A stretch of 64,000 nucleotides of DNA, from contig JAKZAN010000058.1 of NCBI GenBank assembly GCA_023053545.1, positions 124,001-188,000 on the forward strand, written 5' to 3'. A model generated the notes under the pieces. That model was not told the origin of the DNA and searched no databases. It saw nothing but the letters and a program-made list of their open reading frames with translations. The DNA is from Lepidurus packardi (Eukaryota > Arthropoda > Branchiopoda > Notostraca > Triopsidae). Position 1 is the first letter of the stretch. Each line of letters begins with the position of its first letter. The position numbers and the translations under genes are program-made. This document shows positions 1-15,600 of this stretch, piece by piece.

Positions 1-45
1 TAATTCACTACGGACTGAATTAATACCTTACGGACTGAATTAAAT

Positions 46-1910
46 CCTTACGGACAGAATTAATTCCTTACGGACTGAATTAATTCCTTACGGACTGAAT
101 TAATTCCTTACGGACTGAATTAATTCTTTACGGACTGAATTAATTCCTTACGGACTGAATTAATACCTTACGGACTGAATTAAATCCTTACGGACTGAAT
201 TAATTCCTTACGGAATGAATTAATTCCTTACGGACTGAATTAATTCCTTACGGACTGAATTAATTCCTTACGGACTGAATTAATTCCTTACGGATTGAAT
301 TATTTCCTTACGGACTGAATTAATTCTTTAGGATTGATTGAATTCCTTTCTTACGGAATTAATTCCTTACGGACTGAATTAATTCCTTACGGAATGAATT
401 AATTCCTTACGGACTTAATTATTTCCTTACGGACTGAATTAATTCTTTAGGATTGATTGAATTCCTTTCTTACTGAATTAATTCCTTACGGACTGAATTA
501 ATTCCTTGCGGACTGAATTAATTCATTACCGACATAATTAAATCCTTACAGACTGAAATTATTCCTTATGGACTTAACTAATTCCGTAAGGAATGAATTA
601 ATTAATTACGGACTGAAATAATTCCTTACGGACTGAATTAATTCCTTACGGACTGAATTAATTCCTTACGGACTGAATTAATTCCTTACGGACTGAATTA
701 ATTCCTTAGGGACTGTATTAATTCCTGTCTTACTGAATTAATTCCTTAAGGACTGAATTAATTTCATACGGACTGAATTAATTCATTACGGACTTAATTA
801 ATCCAATACGTACTGAACTTATTCATTACGGACTGAATTATTTCCTTACGGACTGAATTAATTCTTTAGGATTGATTGAATTCCTTTCTTACTGAATTAA
901 TTCCTTACGGACTGAATTAATTCCTTACGGACTGAATTAATTCCTTACGGACTGAATTAATTCCTTACGGACTGAATTAATTCCTTACGGACTGAATTAA
1001 TACCTTACGGACAGAATTAATTCCTTACGGACTGAATTAATTCCTTACGGACTGAATTAATTCCTTACGGACTGAATTAATTCCTTACGGACTGAATTAA
1101 TTCCTTACGGACTGAATTAATACCTTACGGACTGAATTAAATCCTTACGGACTGAATTAATTCCTTACGGACTGAATTAATTCCTTACGGACTGAATTAA
1201 TTCCTTACGGACTGAATTAATTCCTTACGGACTGAATTAATTCCTTACGGACTGAATTATTTCCTTACGGACTGAATTAATTCTTTAGGATTGATTGAAT
1301 TCCTTTCTTACGGAATTAATTCCTTACGGACTGAATTAATTCCTTACGGACTGAATTAATTCCTTACGGACTTAATTATTTCCTTACGGACTGAATTAAT
1401 TCTTTAGGATTGATTGAATTCCTTTCTTACTGAATTAATTCCTTACGGACTGAATTAATTCCTTGCGGACTGAATTAATTCATTACCGACATAATTAAAT
1501 CCTTACAGACTGAAATTATTCCTTATGGACTTAACTAATTCCGTAAGGAATGAATTAATTAATTACGGACTGAAATAATTCCTTACGGACTGAATTAATT
1601 CCTTACGGACTGAATTAATTCCTTACGGACTGAATTAATTCCTTACGGACTGAATTAATTCCTTACGGACTGTATTAATTCCTTTCTTACTGAATTAATT
1701 CCTTAAGGACTGAATTAATTTCATACGGACTGAATTAATTCATTACGGACTTGATTAATCCAATACGTACTGAACTTATTCATTACGGACTGAATTATTT
1801 CCTTACGGACTGAATTAATTCTTTAGGATTGATTGAATTCCTTTCTTACTGAATTAATTCCTTACGGACTGAATTAATTCCTTACGGACTGAATTAATTC
1901 CTTACGGACT
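46..1910 (+). repeat. tandem duplication, period ~957 bp
   Basis: Block ~46-953 recurs at ~1003-1910. Matched markers at a constant offset of 957 bp are GGACAGAATT (51 and 1008), CCGACATAATT (about 529 and 1486) and ATCCAATACG (801 and 1758). A few single-base differences are visible, for example CCTGTC against CCTTTC near 725 and 1682. The ends are approximate because the flanking monomers are standard. Confidence 0.8.
441..480 (+). repeat. divergent 39-bp dimer cassette (representative)
   Basis: A recurring two-monomer variant containing TTCTTTAGGATTGATTG followed by AATTCCTTTCTTAC, 39 bp instead of 40. It contains the only regular EcoRI site (GAATTC) in the array. About 25 copies occur in the first 9.3 kb (for example near 328, 866, 1280, 1406, 2060, 2682) and many dozens over the window. 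It is almost always preceded by GAATTATTTCCTTACGG and continues with CTGAATT, CCGAATT or CGGAATT. It marks the higher-order repeats. Confidence 0.85.
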
Positions 1911-1992
1911 TAATTAATTCCGTAAGGACTGAATTAATTAATTACGGACTGAAATAATTCCTTACGGAATGAATTAATTCCTTACGGACTTC

Positions 1993-4900
1993 ATTAATTC
2001 CTTACGGACTGAATTAATTCCTTACGGACTTAATTATTTCCTTACGGACTGAATTAATTCTTTAGGATTGATTGAATTCCTTTCTTACTGAATTAATTCC
2101 TTACGGACTGAATTAATTCCCTACGGACTGAAATAATTCCTTACGGACTTAATTAATTCCGTAAGGAATGAATTAATTAATTACGGACTGAAATAATTCC
2201 TTACGGACTGAATTAATTCCTTACGGACTGAATTAATTCCTTAATTAATTCCTTACGGACTGAATTAATTTCATACGGACTGAATTAATTCCTTACGGAC
2301 TGAATTAATTCCTTGCGGACTGAATTAATTCATTACCGACATAACTAAATCCTTACAGACTGAAATTATTCCTTATGGACTTAACTAATTCCGTAAGGAA
2401 TGAATTAATTAATTACGGACTGAAATAATTCCTTACGGACTGAATTAATTCCTTACGGACTGAATTAATTCCTTACGGACTGAATTAATTCCTTACGGAC
2501 TGTATTAATTCCTTTCTTACTGAATTAATTCCTTAAGGACTGAATTAATTCCTTAATTAATTCCTTACGGACTGAATTAATTTCATACGGACTGAATTAA
2601 TTCATTACGGACTTAATTAATCCAATACGTACTGAACTTATTCATTACGGACTGAATTATTTCCTTACGGACTGAATTAATTCTTTAGGATTGATTGAAT
2701 TCCTTTCTAACTGAATTAATTCCTTACGGACTGAATTAATTCCTTACGGACTTAATTAATTCCGTAACAAATGAATTAATTAATTACGGACTGAAATAAT
2801 TCCTTACGGAATGAATCAATTCCTTACGGACTTCATTAATTCCTTTCGGACTGAATTAATACCTTACGGACTTAATTAATTCCTTACGGACTTAATTAAT
2901 TCACTACGGACTGAATTAATACCTTACGGACTGAATTAAATCCTTACGGACAGAATTAATTCCTTACGGACTGAATTAATTCCTTACGGACTTAATTATT
3001 TCCCTACGGACTGAATTAATTCCTTACGGACTTAATTAATTCCGTAAGGAATGAATTAATTAATTACGGACTGAAATAATTCCTTACGGACTGAATTAAT
3101 TCCTTACGGACTGAATTAATTCCTTAATTAATTCCTTACGGACTGAATTAATTTCATACGGACTGAATTAATTCCTTACGGACTGAATTAATTCCTTACG
3201 GACTGAATTAATTCCTTACGGACTGAATTATTTCCTTACGGACTGAATTAATTCTTTAGGATTGATTGAATTCCTTTCTTACCGAATTAATTCCTTACGG
3301 ACTGAATTAATTCCTTACGGACTGAATTAATTCCTTACGGACTGAATTAATTCCTTACGGACTGAATTAATACCTTACGGACTGAATTAAATCCTTACGG
3401 ACTGAATTAATTCCTTACGGACTGAATTAATTCCTTACGGACTGAATTAATTCCTTTCTTACCGAATTAATTCCTTACGGACTGAATTAATTCCTTACGG
3501 ACTGAATTAATTCCTTACGGACTTAATTATTTCCTTACGGACTGAATTAATTCTTTAGGATTGATTGAATTCCTTTCTTACTGAATTAATTCCTTACGGA
3601 CTGAATTAATTCCCTACGGACTGAAATAATTCCTTACGGACTTAATTAATTCCGTAAGGAATGAATTAATTAATTACGGACTGAAATAATTCCTTACGGA
3701 CTGAATTAATTCCTTACGGACTGAATTAATTCCTTAATTAATTCCTTACGGACTGAATTAATTTCATACGGACTGAATTAATTCCTTACGGACTGAATTA
3801 ATTCCTTGCGGACTGAATTAATTCATTACCGACATAACTAAATCCTTACAGACTGAAATTATTCCTTATGGACTTAACTAATTCCGTAAGGAATGAATTA
3901 ATTAATTACGGACTGAAATAATTCCTTACGGACTGAATTAATTCCTTACGGACTGAATTAATTCCTTACGGACTGAATTAATTCCTTACGGACTGTATTA
4001 ATTCCTTTCTTACTGAATTAATTCCTTAAGGACTGAATTAATTCCTTAATTAATTCCTTACGGACTGAATTAATTTCATACGGACTGAATTAATTCATTA
4101 CGGACTTAATTAATCCAATACGTACTGAACTTATTCATTACGGACTGAATTATTTCCTTACGGACTGAATTAATTCTTTAGGATTGATTGAATTCCTTTC
4201 TAACTGAATTAATTCCTTACGGACTGAATTAATTCCTTACGGACTTAATTAATTCCGTAACAAATGAATTAATTAATTACGGACTGAAATAATTCCTTAC
4301 GGAATGAATTAATTCCTTACGGACTTCATTAATTCCTTTCGGACTGAATTAATACCTTACGGACTTAATTAATTCCTTACGGACTTAATTAATTCACTAC
4401 GGACTGAATTAATACCTTACGGACTGAATTAAATCCTTACGGACAGAATTAATTCCTTACGGACTGAATTAATTCCTTACGGACTTAATTATTTCCCTAC
4501 GGACTGAATTAATTCCTTACGGACTTAATTAATTCCGTAAGGAATGAATTAATTAATTACGGACTGAAATAATTCCTTACGGACTGAATTAATTCCTTAC
4601 GGACTGAATTAATTCCTTAATTAATTCCTTACGGACTGAATTAATTTCATACGGACTGAATTAATTCCTTACGGACTGAATTAATTCCTTACGGACTGAA
4701 TTAATTCCTTACGGACTGAATTATTTCCTTACGGACTGAATTAATTCTTTAGGATTGATTGAATTCCTTTCTTACCGAATTAATTCCTTACGGACTGAAT
4801 TAATTCCTTACGGACTGAATTAATTCCTTACGGACTGAATTAATTCCTTACGGACTGAATTAATACCTTACGGACTGAATTAAATCCTTACGGACTGAAT

Positions 4901-5090
4901 TAATTCCTTACGGACTGAATTAATTCCTTACGGACTGAATTAATTCCTTTCTTACCGAATTAATTCCTTACGGACTGAATTAATTCCTTACGGACTGAAT
5001 TAATTCCTTACGGACTTAATTATTTCCTTACGGACTGAATTAATTCTTTAGGATTGATTGAATTCCTTTCTTACTGAATTAATTCCTTAC
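1993..5090 (+). repeat. tandem duplication, period ~1493 bp
   Basis: Copies ~1993-3485 and ~3486-4978, with a short third partial copy to ~5090. Diagnostic markers at offset 1493 are CCCTACGGACTGAAATAATT (2119 and 3612), GACATAACTAAAT (2338 and 3831), TCCGTAACAAATG (2761 and 4254) and the TTCCTTTCTTACCG short monomer (3451 and 4944). Copies are near identical by eye. Confidence 0.8.
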
Positions 5091-8000
5091 GGACTGAATT
5101 AATTCCTTGCGGACTGAATTAATTCATTACCGACATAATTAAATCCTTACAGACTGAAATTATTCCTTATGGACTTAACTAATTCCGTAAGGAATGAATT
5201 AATTAATTACGGACTGAAATAATTCCTTACGGACTGAATTAATTCCTTACGGACTGAATTAATTCCTTACGGACTGAATTAATTCCTTACGGACTGTATT
5301 AATTCCTTTCTTACTGAATTAATTCCTTAAGGACTGAATTAATTCCTTAAGGACTGAATTAATTCCTTAATTAATTCCTTACGGACTAAATTAATTTCAT
5401 ACGGACTGAATTTATTCATTACGGACTTAATTAATCCAATACGTACTGAACTTATTCATTACGGACTGAATTATTTCCTTACGGACTGAATTAATTCTTT
5501 AGGATTGATTGAATTCCTTTCTTACTGAATTAATTCCTTACGGACTGAATTAATTCCTTACGGACTTAATTAATTCCGTAAGGAATTAATTAATTAATTA
5601 CGGACTGAAATAATTCCTTACGGAATGAATTAATTCCTTACGGACTTCATTAATTCTTTTCGGACTGAATTAATACCTTACGGACTTAATTAATTCCTTA
5701 CGGACTTAATTAATTCACTACGGACTGAATTAATACCTTACGGACTGAATTAAATCCTTACGGACAGAATTAATTCCTTACGGACTGAATTAATTCCTTA
5801 CGGACTGAATTAATTCCTTACGGACTGAATTAATTCTTTACGGACTGAATTATTTCCTTACGGACTGAATTAATTCTTTAGGATTGATTGAATTCCTTTC
5901 TTACCGAATTAATTCCTTACGGACTGAATTAATTCCTTACGGACTGAATTAATTCCTTACGGACTGAATTAATTCCTTACGGACTGAATTAATACCTTAC
6001 GGACTGAATTAATTCCTTACGGACTGAATTAATTCCTTACGGACTGAATTAATTCCTTACGGACTGAATTAATTCCTTACGGACTGAATTAATTCCTTAC
6101 GGACTGAATTATTTCCTTACGGACTGAATTAATTCTTTAGGATTGATTGAATTCCTTTCTTACGGAATTAATTCCTTACGGACTGAATTAATTCCTTACG
6201 GACTGAATTAATTCCTTACGGACTGAATTAATTCCTTACGGACTGAATTAATTCCTTACGGACTGAATTAATTCCTTACGGACTGAATTATTTCCTTACG
6301 GACTGAATTAATTCTTTAGGATTGATTGAATTCCTTTCTTACGGAATTAATTCCTTACGGACTGAATTAATTCCTTACGGACTGAATTAATTCCTTACGG
6401 ACTTAATTATTTCCTTACGGACTGAATTAATTCTTTAGGATTGATTGAATTCCTTTCTTACTGAATTAATTCCTTACGGACTGAATTAATTCCTTGCGGA
6501 CTGAATTAATTCATTACCGACATAATTAAATCCTTACAGACTGAAATTATTCCTTATGGACTTAACTAATTCCGTAAGGAATGAATCAATTAATTACGGA
6601 CTGAAATAATTCCTTACGGACTGAATTAATTCCTTACGGACTGAATTAATTCCTTACGGACTGAATTAATTCCTTACGGACTGAATTAATTCCTTACGGA
6701 CTGAATTAATTCCTTACGGACTGTATTAATTCCTTTCTTACTGAATTAATTCCTTAAGGACTGAATTAATTTCATACGGACTGAATTAATTCATTACGGA
6801 CTTAATTAATCCAATACGTACTGAACTTATTCATTACGGACTGAATTATTTCCTTACGGACTGAATTAATTCTTTAGGATTGATTGAATTCCTTTCTTAC
6901 TGAATTAATTCCTTACGGACTGAATTAATTCCTTACGGACTTAATTAATTCCGTAAGGAATGAATTAATTAATTACGGACTGAAATAATTCCTTACGGAA
7001 TGAATTAATTCCTTACGGACTTCATTAATTCCTTTCGGACTGAATTAATACCTTACGGACTTAATTAATTCCTTACGGACTTAATTAATTCACTACGGAC
7101 TGAATTAATACCTTACGGACTTAATTATTTCCTTACGGACTGAATTAATTCTTTAGGATTGATTGAATTGCTTTCTTACTGAATTAATTCCTTACGGACT
7201 GAATTAATTCCCTACGAACTGAATTAATTCCTTACGGACTTAATTAATTCCGTAAGGAATGAATTAATTAATTGCGGACTGAAATAATTCCTTACGGACT
7301 GAATTAATTCCTTACGGACTGAATTAATTCCTTAATTAATTCCTTACGGACTGAATTAATTTCATACGGACTGAATTAATTCCTTACGGACAGAATTAAT
7401 TCCTTACGGACTGAATTAATTCCTTACGGACTGAATTATTTCCTTACGGACTGAATTTATTCTTTAGGATTGATTGAATTCCTTTCTTACCGAATTAATT
7501 CCTTACGGACTGAATTAATTCCTTACGGACTGAATTAATTCCTTACGGACTGAATTAATTCCTTACGGACTTAATTATTTCCTTACGGACTGAATTAATT
7601 CTTTAGGATTGATTGAATTCCTTTCTTACTGAATTATTTCCTTACGGACTGAATTAATTCCTTTCGGACTGAATTAATTCATTACCGACATAATTAAATC
7701 CTTACAGACTGAAATTATTCCTTATGGACTTAACTAATTCCGTAAGGAATGAATTAATTAATTACGGACTGAAATAATTCCTTACGGACTTAATTAATTC
7801 CTTACGGACTGAATTAATTCCTTTCTAACCGAATTAATTCCTTACGGACTGAATTAATTCCTTACGGACTGAATTAATTCCTTACGGACTTAATTATTTC
7901 CTTACGGACTGAATTAATTCTTTAGGATTGATTGAATTCCTTTCTTACTGAATTAATTCCTTACGGACTGAATTAATTCCTTTCGGACTGAATTAATTCA

Positions 8001-11000
8001 TTACCGACATAATTAAATCCTTACAGACTGAAATTATTCCTTATGGACTTAACTAATTCCGTAAGGAATGAATTAATTAATTACGGACTGAAATAATTCC
8101 TTACGGACTTAATTAATTCCTTACGGACTTAATTAATTCACTACGGACTGAATTAATACCTTACGGACTGAATTAAATCCTTACGGACAGAATTAATTCC
8201 TTACGGACTGAATTAATTCCTTACGGACTGAATTAATTCCTTACGGACTGAATTAATTCCTTACGGACTGAATTAATTCCTTACGGACTGAATTAATAAC
8301 TTACGGACTGAATTAAATCCTTACGGACTGAATTAATTCCTTACGGACTGAATTAATTCCTTACGGACTTAATTAATTCCGTAAGGAATGAATTAATTAA
8401 TTACGGACTGAAATAATTCCTTACGGACTGAATTAATTCCTTACGGACTGAATTAATTCCTTAATTAATTCCTTACGGACTGAATTAATTTCATACGGAC
8501 TGAATTAATTCCTTACGGACTGAATTAATTCCTTACGGACTGAATTAATTCCTTACGGACTGAATTATTTCCTTACGGACTGAATTAATTCTTTAGGATT
8601 GATTGAATTCCTTTCTTACCGAATTAATTCCTTACGGACTGAATTAATTCCTTACGGACTGAATTAATTCCTTACGGACTGAATTAATTCCTTACGGACT
8701 GAATTAATACCTTACGGACTGAATTAAATCCTTACGGACTGAATTAATTCCTTACGGACTGAATTAATTCCTTACGGACTGAATTAATTCCTTTCTTACC
8801 GAATTAATTCCTTACGGACTGAATTAATTCCTTACGGACTGAATTAATTCCTTACGGACTTAATTATTTCCTTACGGACTGAATTAATTCTTTAGGATTG
8901 ATTGAATTCCTTTCTTACTGAATTAATTCCTTACGGACTGAATTAATTCCTTGCGGACTGAATTAATTCATTACCGACATAATTAAATCCTTACAGACTG
9001 AAATTATTCCTTATGGACTTAACTAATTCCGTAAGGAATGAATTAATTAATTACGGACTGAAATAATTCCTTACGGACTGAATTAATTCCTTACGGACTG
9101 AATTAATTCCTTACGGACTGAATTAATTCCTTACGGACTGTATTAATTCCTTTCTTACTGAATTAATTCCTTAAGGACTGAATTAATTCCTTAAGGACTG
9201 AATTAATTCCTTAATTAATTCCTTACGGACTAAATTAATTTCATACGGACTGAATTTATTCATTACGGACTTAATTAATCCAATACGTACTGAACTTATT
9301 CATTACGGACTGAATTATTTCCTTACGGACTGAATTAATTCTTTAGGATTGATTGAATTCCTTTCTTACTGAATTAATTCCTTACGGACTGAATTAATTC
9401 CTTACGGACTTCATTAATTCTTTTCGGACTGAATTAATACCTTACGGACTTAATTAATTCCTTACGGACTTAATTAATTCACTACGGACTGAATTAATAC
9501 CTTACGGACTGAATTAAATCCTTACGGACAGAATTAATTCCTTACGGACTGAATTAATTCCTTACGGACTGAATTAATTCCTTACGGACTGAATTAATTC
9601 CTTACGGACTGAATTATTTCCTTACGGACTGAATTAATTCTTTAGGATTGATTGAATTCCTTTCTTACCGAATTAATTCCTTACGGACTGAATTAATTCC
9701 TTACGGACTGAATTAATTCCTTACGGACTGAATTAATTCCTTACGGACTGAATTAATACCTTACGGACTGAATTAATTCCTTACGGACTGAATTAATTCC
9801 TTACGGACTGAATTAATTCCTTACGGACTGAATTAATTCCTTACGGACTGAATTAATTCCTTACGGACTGAATTATTTCCTTACGGACTGAATTAATTCT
9901 TTAGGATTGATTGAATTCCTTTCTTACGGAATTAATTCCTTACGGACTGAATTAATTCCTTACGGACTGAATTAATTCCTTACGGACTGAATTAATTCCT
10001 TACGGACTGAATTAATTCCTTACGGACTGAATTAATTCCTTACGGACTGAATTATTTCCTTACGGACTGAATTAATTCTTTAGGATTGATTGAATTCCTT
10101 TCTTACGGAATTAATTCCTTACGGACTGAATTAATTCCTTACGGACTGAATTAATTCCTTACGGACTTAATTATTTCCTTACGGACTGAATTAATTCTTT
10201 AGGATTGATTGAATTCCTTTCTTACTGAATTAATTCCTTACGGACTGAATTAATTCCTTGCGGACTGAATTAATTCATTACCGACATAATTAAATCCTTA
10301 CAGACTGAAATTATTCCTTATGGACTTAACTAATTCCGTAAGGAATGAATCAATTAATTACGGACTGAAATAATTCCTTACGGACTGAATTAATTCCTTA
10401 CGGACTGAATTAATTCCTTACGGACTGAATTAATTCCTTACGGACTGAATTAATTCCTTACGGACTGAATTAATTCCTTACGGACTGTATTAATTCCTTT
10501 CTTACTGAATTAATTCCTTAAGGACTGAATTAATTTCATACGGACTGAATTAATTCATTACGGACTTAATTAATCCAATACGTACTGAACTTATTCATTA
10601 CGGACTGAATTATTTCCTTACGGACTGAATTAATTCTTTAGGATTGATTGAATTCCTTTCTTACTGAATTAATTCCTTACGGACTGAATTAATTCCTTAC
10701 GGACTTAATTAATTCCGTAAGGAATGAATTAATTAATTACGGACTGAAATAATTCCTTACGGAATGAATTAATTCCTTACGGACTTCATTAATTCCTTTC
10801 GGACTGAATTAATACCTTACGGACTTAATTAATTCCTTACGGACTTAATTAATTCACTACGGACTGAATTAATACCTTACGGACTTAATTATTTCCTTAC
10901 GGACTGAATTAATTCTTTAGGATTGATTGAATTGCTTTCTTACTGAATTAATTCCTTACGGACTGAATTAATTCCCTACGAACTGAATTAATTCCTTACG

Positions 11001-12130
11001 GACTTAATTAATTCCGTAAGGAATGAATTAATTAATTGCGGACTGAAATAATTCCTTACGGACCTAATTAATTCCTTACGGACTGAATTAATTCCTTAAT
11101 TAATTCCTTACGGACTGAATTAATTTCATACGGACTGAATTAATTCCTTACGGACAGAATTAATTCCTTACGGACTGAATTAATTCCTTACGGACTGAAT
11201 TATTTCCTTACGGACTGAATTTATTCTTTAGGATTGATTGAATTCCTTTCTTACCGAATTAATTCCTTACGGACTGAATTAATTCCTTACGGACTGAATT
11301 AATTCCTTACGGACTGAATTAATTCCTTACGGACTTAATTATTTCCTTACGGACTGAATTAATTCTTTAGGATTGATTGAATTCCTTTCTTACTGAATTA
11401 ATTCCTTACGGACTGAATTAATTCCTTTCGGACTGAATTAATTCATTACCGACATAATTAAATCCTTACAGACTGAAATTATTCCTTATGGACTTAACTA
11501 ATTCCGTAAGGAATGAATTAATTAATTACGGACTGAAATAATTCCTTACGGACTTAATTAATTCCTTACGGACTGAATTAATTCCTTTCTAACCGAATTA
11601 ATTCCTTACGGACTGAATTAATTCCTTACGGACTGAATTAATTCCTTACGGACTTAATTATTTCCTTACGGACTGAATTAATTCTTTAGGATTGATTGAA
11701 TTCCTTTCTTACTGAATTAATTCCTTACGGACTGAATTAATTCCTTTCGGACTGAATTAATTCATTACCGACATAATTAAATCCTTACAGACTGAAATTA
11801 TTCCTTATGGACTTAACTAATTCCGTAAGGAATGAATTAATTAATTACGGACTGAAATAATTCCTTACGGACTTAATTAATTCCTTACGGACTTAATTAA
11901 TTCACTACGGACTGAATTAATACCTTACGGACTGAATTAAATCCTTACGGACAGAATTAATTCCTTACGGACTGAATTAATTCCTTACGGACTGAATTAA
12001 TTCCTTACGGACTGAATTAATTCCTTACGGACTGAATTAATTCCTTACGGACTGAATTAATAACTTACGGACTGAATTAAATCCTTACGGACTGAATTAA
12101 TTCCTTACGGACTGAATTAATTCCTTACGG
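4501..12130 (+). repeat. tandem duplication, period ~3.84 kb
   Basis: Copy 1 is ~4501-8344 (its similarity to copy 2 runs on to ~8370) and copy 2 is ~8345-12130. Markers are ACGGACTAAATT (5381 and 9225, offset 3844), then GAATCAATTAATT, GAATTGCTTTC, CTACGAACTG and TAACTTACGG (8297 and 12061), all at offset 3764. The 80-bp change is a clean loss of four monomers from copy 2 near 9400, relative to ~5560-5640 in copy 1. It overlaps the end of the 1493-bp duplication, so duplications are nested. Confidence 0.8.
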
Positions 12131-12249
12131 ACTGAATTAATTCCTTACGGACTGAATTAATTCCTTACGGACTGAATTAATTCCTTACGGACTGAATTAT
12201 TTCCTTACGGACTGAATTAATTCTTTAGGATTGATTGAATTCCTTTCTT

Positions 12250-14100
12250 ACTGAATTAATTCCTTACGGACTGAATTAATTCCTTACGGACTTAATTATT
12301 TCCTTACGGACTGAATTAATTCTTTAGGATTGATTGAATTCCTTTCTTACTGAATTAATTCCTTACGGACTGAATTAATTCCTTTCGGACTGAATTAATT
12401 CATTACCGACATAATTAAATCCTTACAGACTGAAATTATTCCTTATGGACTTAACTAATTCCGTAAGGAATGAATTAATTAATTACGGACTGAAATAATT
12501 CCTTACGGACTGAATTAATTCCTTACGGACTGAATTAATTCCTTACGGACTGAATTAATTCCTTACGGACTGAATTAATTCCTTACGGACTGTATTAATT
12601 CCTTTCTTACTGAATTAATTCCTTAAGGACTGAATTAATTCCTTAATTAATTCCTTACGGACTGAATTAATTTCATACGGACTGAATTAATTCATTACGG
12701 ACTTAATTAATCCAATACGTACTGAACTTATTCATTACGGACTGAATTATTTCCTTACGGACTGAATTAATTCTTTAGGATTGATTGAATTCCTTTCTTA
12801 CTGAATTAATTCCTTACGGACTGAATTAATTCCTTACGGACTTAATTAATTCCGTAAGGAATGAATTAATTAATTACGGACTGAAATAATTCCTTACGGA
12901 ATGAATTAATTCCTTACGGACTTCATTAATTCCTTTCGGACTGAATTAATACCTTACGGACTTAATTAATTCCTTACGGACTTAATTAATTCACTACGGA
13001 CTGAATTAATACCTTACGGACTGAATTAAATCCTTACGGACAGAATTAATTCCTTACGGACTGAATTAATTCCTTACGGACTGAATTAATTCCTTACGGA
13101 CTGAATTAATTCCTTACGGACTGAATTAATTCCTTACGGACTGAATTAATACCTTACGGACTGAATTAAATCCTTACGGACTGAATTAATTCCTTACGGA
13201 CTGAATTAATTCCTTACGGACTGAATTAATTCCTTACGGACTGAATTAATTCCTTACGGACTGAATTAATTCCTTACGGACTGAATTATTTCCTTACGGA
13301 CTGAATTAATTCTTTAGGATTGATTGAATTCCTTTCTTACGGAATTAATTCCTTACGGACTGAATTAATTCCTTACGGACTTAATTATTTCCTTACGGAC
13401 TGAATTAATTCTTTTGGATTGATTGAATTCCTTTCTTACTGAATTAATTCCTTACGGACTGAATTAATTCCTTTCGGACTGAATTAATTCATTACCGACA
13501 TAATTAAATCCTTACAGACTGAAATTATTCCTTATGGACTTAACTAATTCCGTAAGGAATGAATTAATTAATTACGGACTGAAATAATTCCTTACGGACT
13601 GAATTAATTCCTTACGGACTGAATTAATTCCTTACGGACTTTATTAATTCCTTTCTTACTGAATTAATTCCTTAAGGACTGAATTAATTCCTTAATTAAT
13701 TCCTTACGGACTGAATTAATTTCATACGGACTGAATTAATTCATTACGGACTTAATTAATCCAATACGTACTGAACTTATTCATTACGGACTGAATTATT
13801 TCCTTACGGACTGAATTATTTCTTTAGGATTGATTGAATTCCTTTCTTACTGAATTAATTCCTTACGGACTGAATTAATTCCTTACGGACTTAATTAATT
13901 CCGTAAGGAATGAATTAATTAATTACGGACTGAAATAATTCCTTACGGAATGAATTAATTCCTTACGGACTTCATTAATTCCTTTCGGACTGAATTAATA
14001 CCTTACGGACTTAATTAATTCCTTACGGACTTAATTAATTCACTACGGACTGAATTAATACCTTACGGACTGAATTAAATCCTTACGGACAGAATTAATT
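12250..14100 (+). repeat. tandem duplication, period ~1.05-1.09 kb
   Basis: Markers CCTTTCGGAC (12381 and 13470, offset 1089) and CCTTAATTAATTCC (12641 and 13690, offset 1049) indicate two adjacent copies that differ by a two-monomer (40-bp) indel. The second copy carries a single variant dimer reading CTTTTGGATTG near 13411. Boundaries are approximate. Confidence 0.65.
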
Positions 14101-15600
14101 CCTTACGGACTGAATTATTTCCTTACGGACTGAATTAATTCTTTAGGATTGATTGAATTACTTTCTTACGGAATTAATTCCTTACGGACTGAATTAATTC
14201 CTTACGGACTGAATTAATTCCTTACGGACTTAATTATTTCCTTACGGACTGAATTAATTCTTTAGGATTGATTGAATTCCTTTCTTACTGAATTAATTCC
14301 TTACGGACTGAATTAATTCCTTGCGGACTGAATTAATTCATTACCGACATAATTAAATCCTTACAGACTGAAATTATTCCTTATGGACTTAACTAATTCC
14401 GTAAGGAATGAATTAATTAATTACGGACTGAAATAATTCCTTACGGACTGAATTAATTCCTTACGGACTGAATTAATTCCTTACGGACTGAATTAATTCT
14501 TTACGGACTGAATTAATTCCTTACGGACTGTATTAATTCCTTTCTTACTGAATTAATTCCTTAAGGACTGAATTAATTTCATACGGACTGAATTAATTCA
14601 TTACGGACTTAATTAATCCAATACGTACTGAACTTATTCATTACGGACTGAATTATTTCCTTACCTAATGAATTAATTCTTTAGGATTGATTGAATTCCT
14701 TTCTTACTGAATTAATTCCTTACGGACTGAATTAATTCCTTACGGACTTAATTAATTCCGTAAGGAATGAATTAATTAATTACGGAATGAAATAATTCCT
14801 TACGGAATGAATTAATTCCTTACGGACTTCATTAATTCCTTTCGGACTGAATTAATACCTTACGGACTTAATTAATTCCTTACGGACTTAATTAATTCAC
14901 TACGGACTGAATTAATACCTTACGGACTGAATTAAATCCTTACGGACAGAATTAATTCCTTACGGACTGAATTAATTCCTTACGGACTTAATTACTTCCT
15001 TACGGACTGAATTAATTCTTTAGGATTGATTGAATTCCTTTCTTACTGAATTAATTCCTTACGGACTGAATTAATTCCCTACGGACTGAATTAATTCCTT
15101 ACGGACTTAATTAATTCCGTAAGGAATGAATTAATTAATTACGGACTGAAATAATTCCTTACGGACTGAATTAATTACTTACGGACTGAATTAATTCCTT
15201 AATTAATTCCTTACGGACTGAATTATTTTCATACGGACTGAATTAATTCCTTACGGACTGAATTAATTCCTTACGGACTGAATTATTTCCTTACGGACTG
15301 AATTAATTCTTTAGGATTGATTGAATTCCTTTCTTACCGAATTAATTCCTTACGGACTGAATTAATTCCTTACGGACTGAATTAATTCCTTACGGACTTA
15401 ATTAATTCCTTACGGACTGAATTAATTCCTTACGGACTGAATTAATTCCTTACGGACTGAATTATTTCCTTACGGACTGAATTAATTCTTTAGGATTGAT
15501 TGAATTCCTTTCTTACCGAATTAATTCCTTACGGACTGAATTAATTCCTTACGGACTGAATTAATTCCTTACGGACTGAATTAATTCCTTACGGACTTAA
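14100..15600 (+). repeat. satellite, mixed higher-order blocks
   Basis: Satellite monomers with the usual marker order (TTTAGGATTGATTG dimer, CATTACCGACAT, CCGTAAGGAATG, CACTACGG). A local variant CCTTACCTAATG occurs near 14661. I did not find a clear adjacent duplication partner here, and no gene or other element is visible. Confidence 0.8.

Noticed and set aside
1-600. Telomeric repeat array
   Set aside because: The 20-bp unit is not a TTAGGG/TTAGG-type telomere repeat, is not G-rich on one strand, and continues on both sides with no chromosome end visible.
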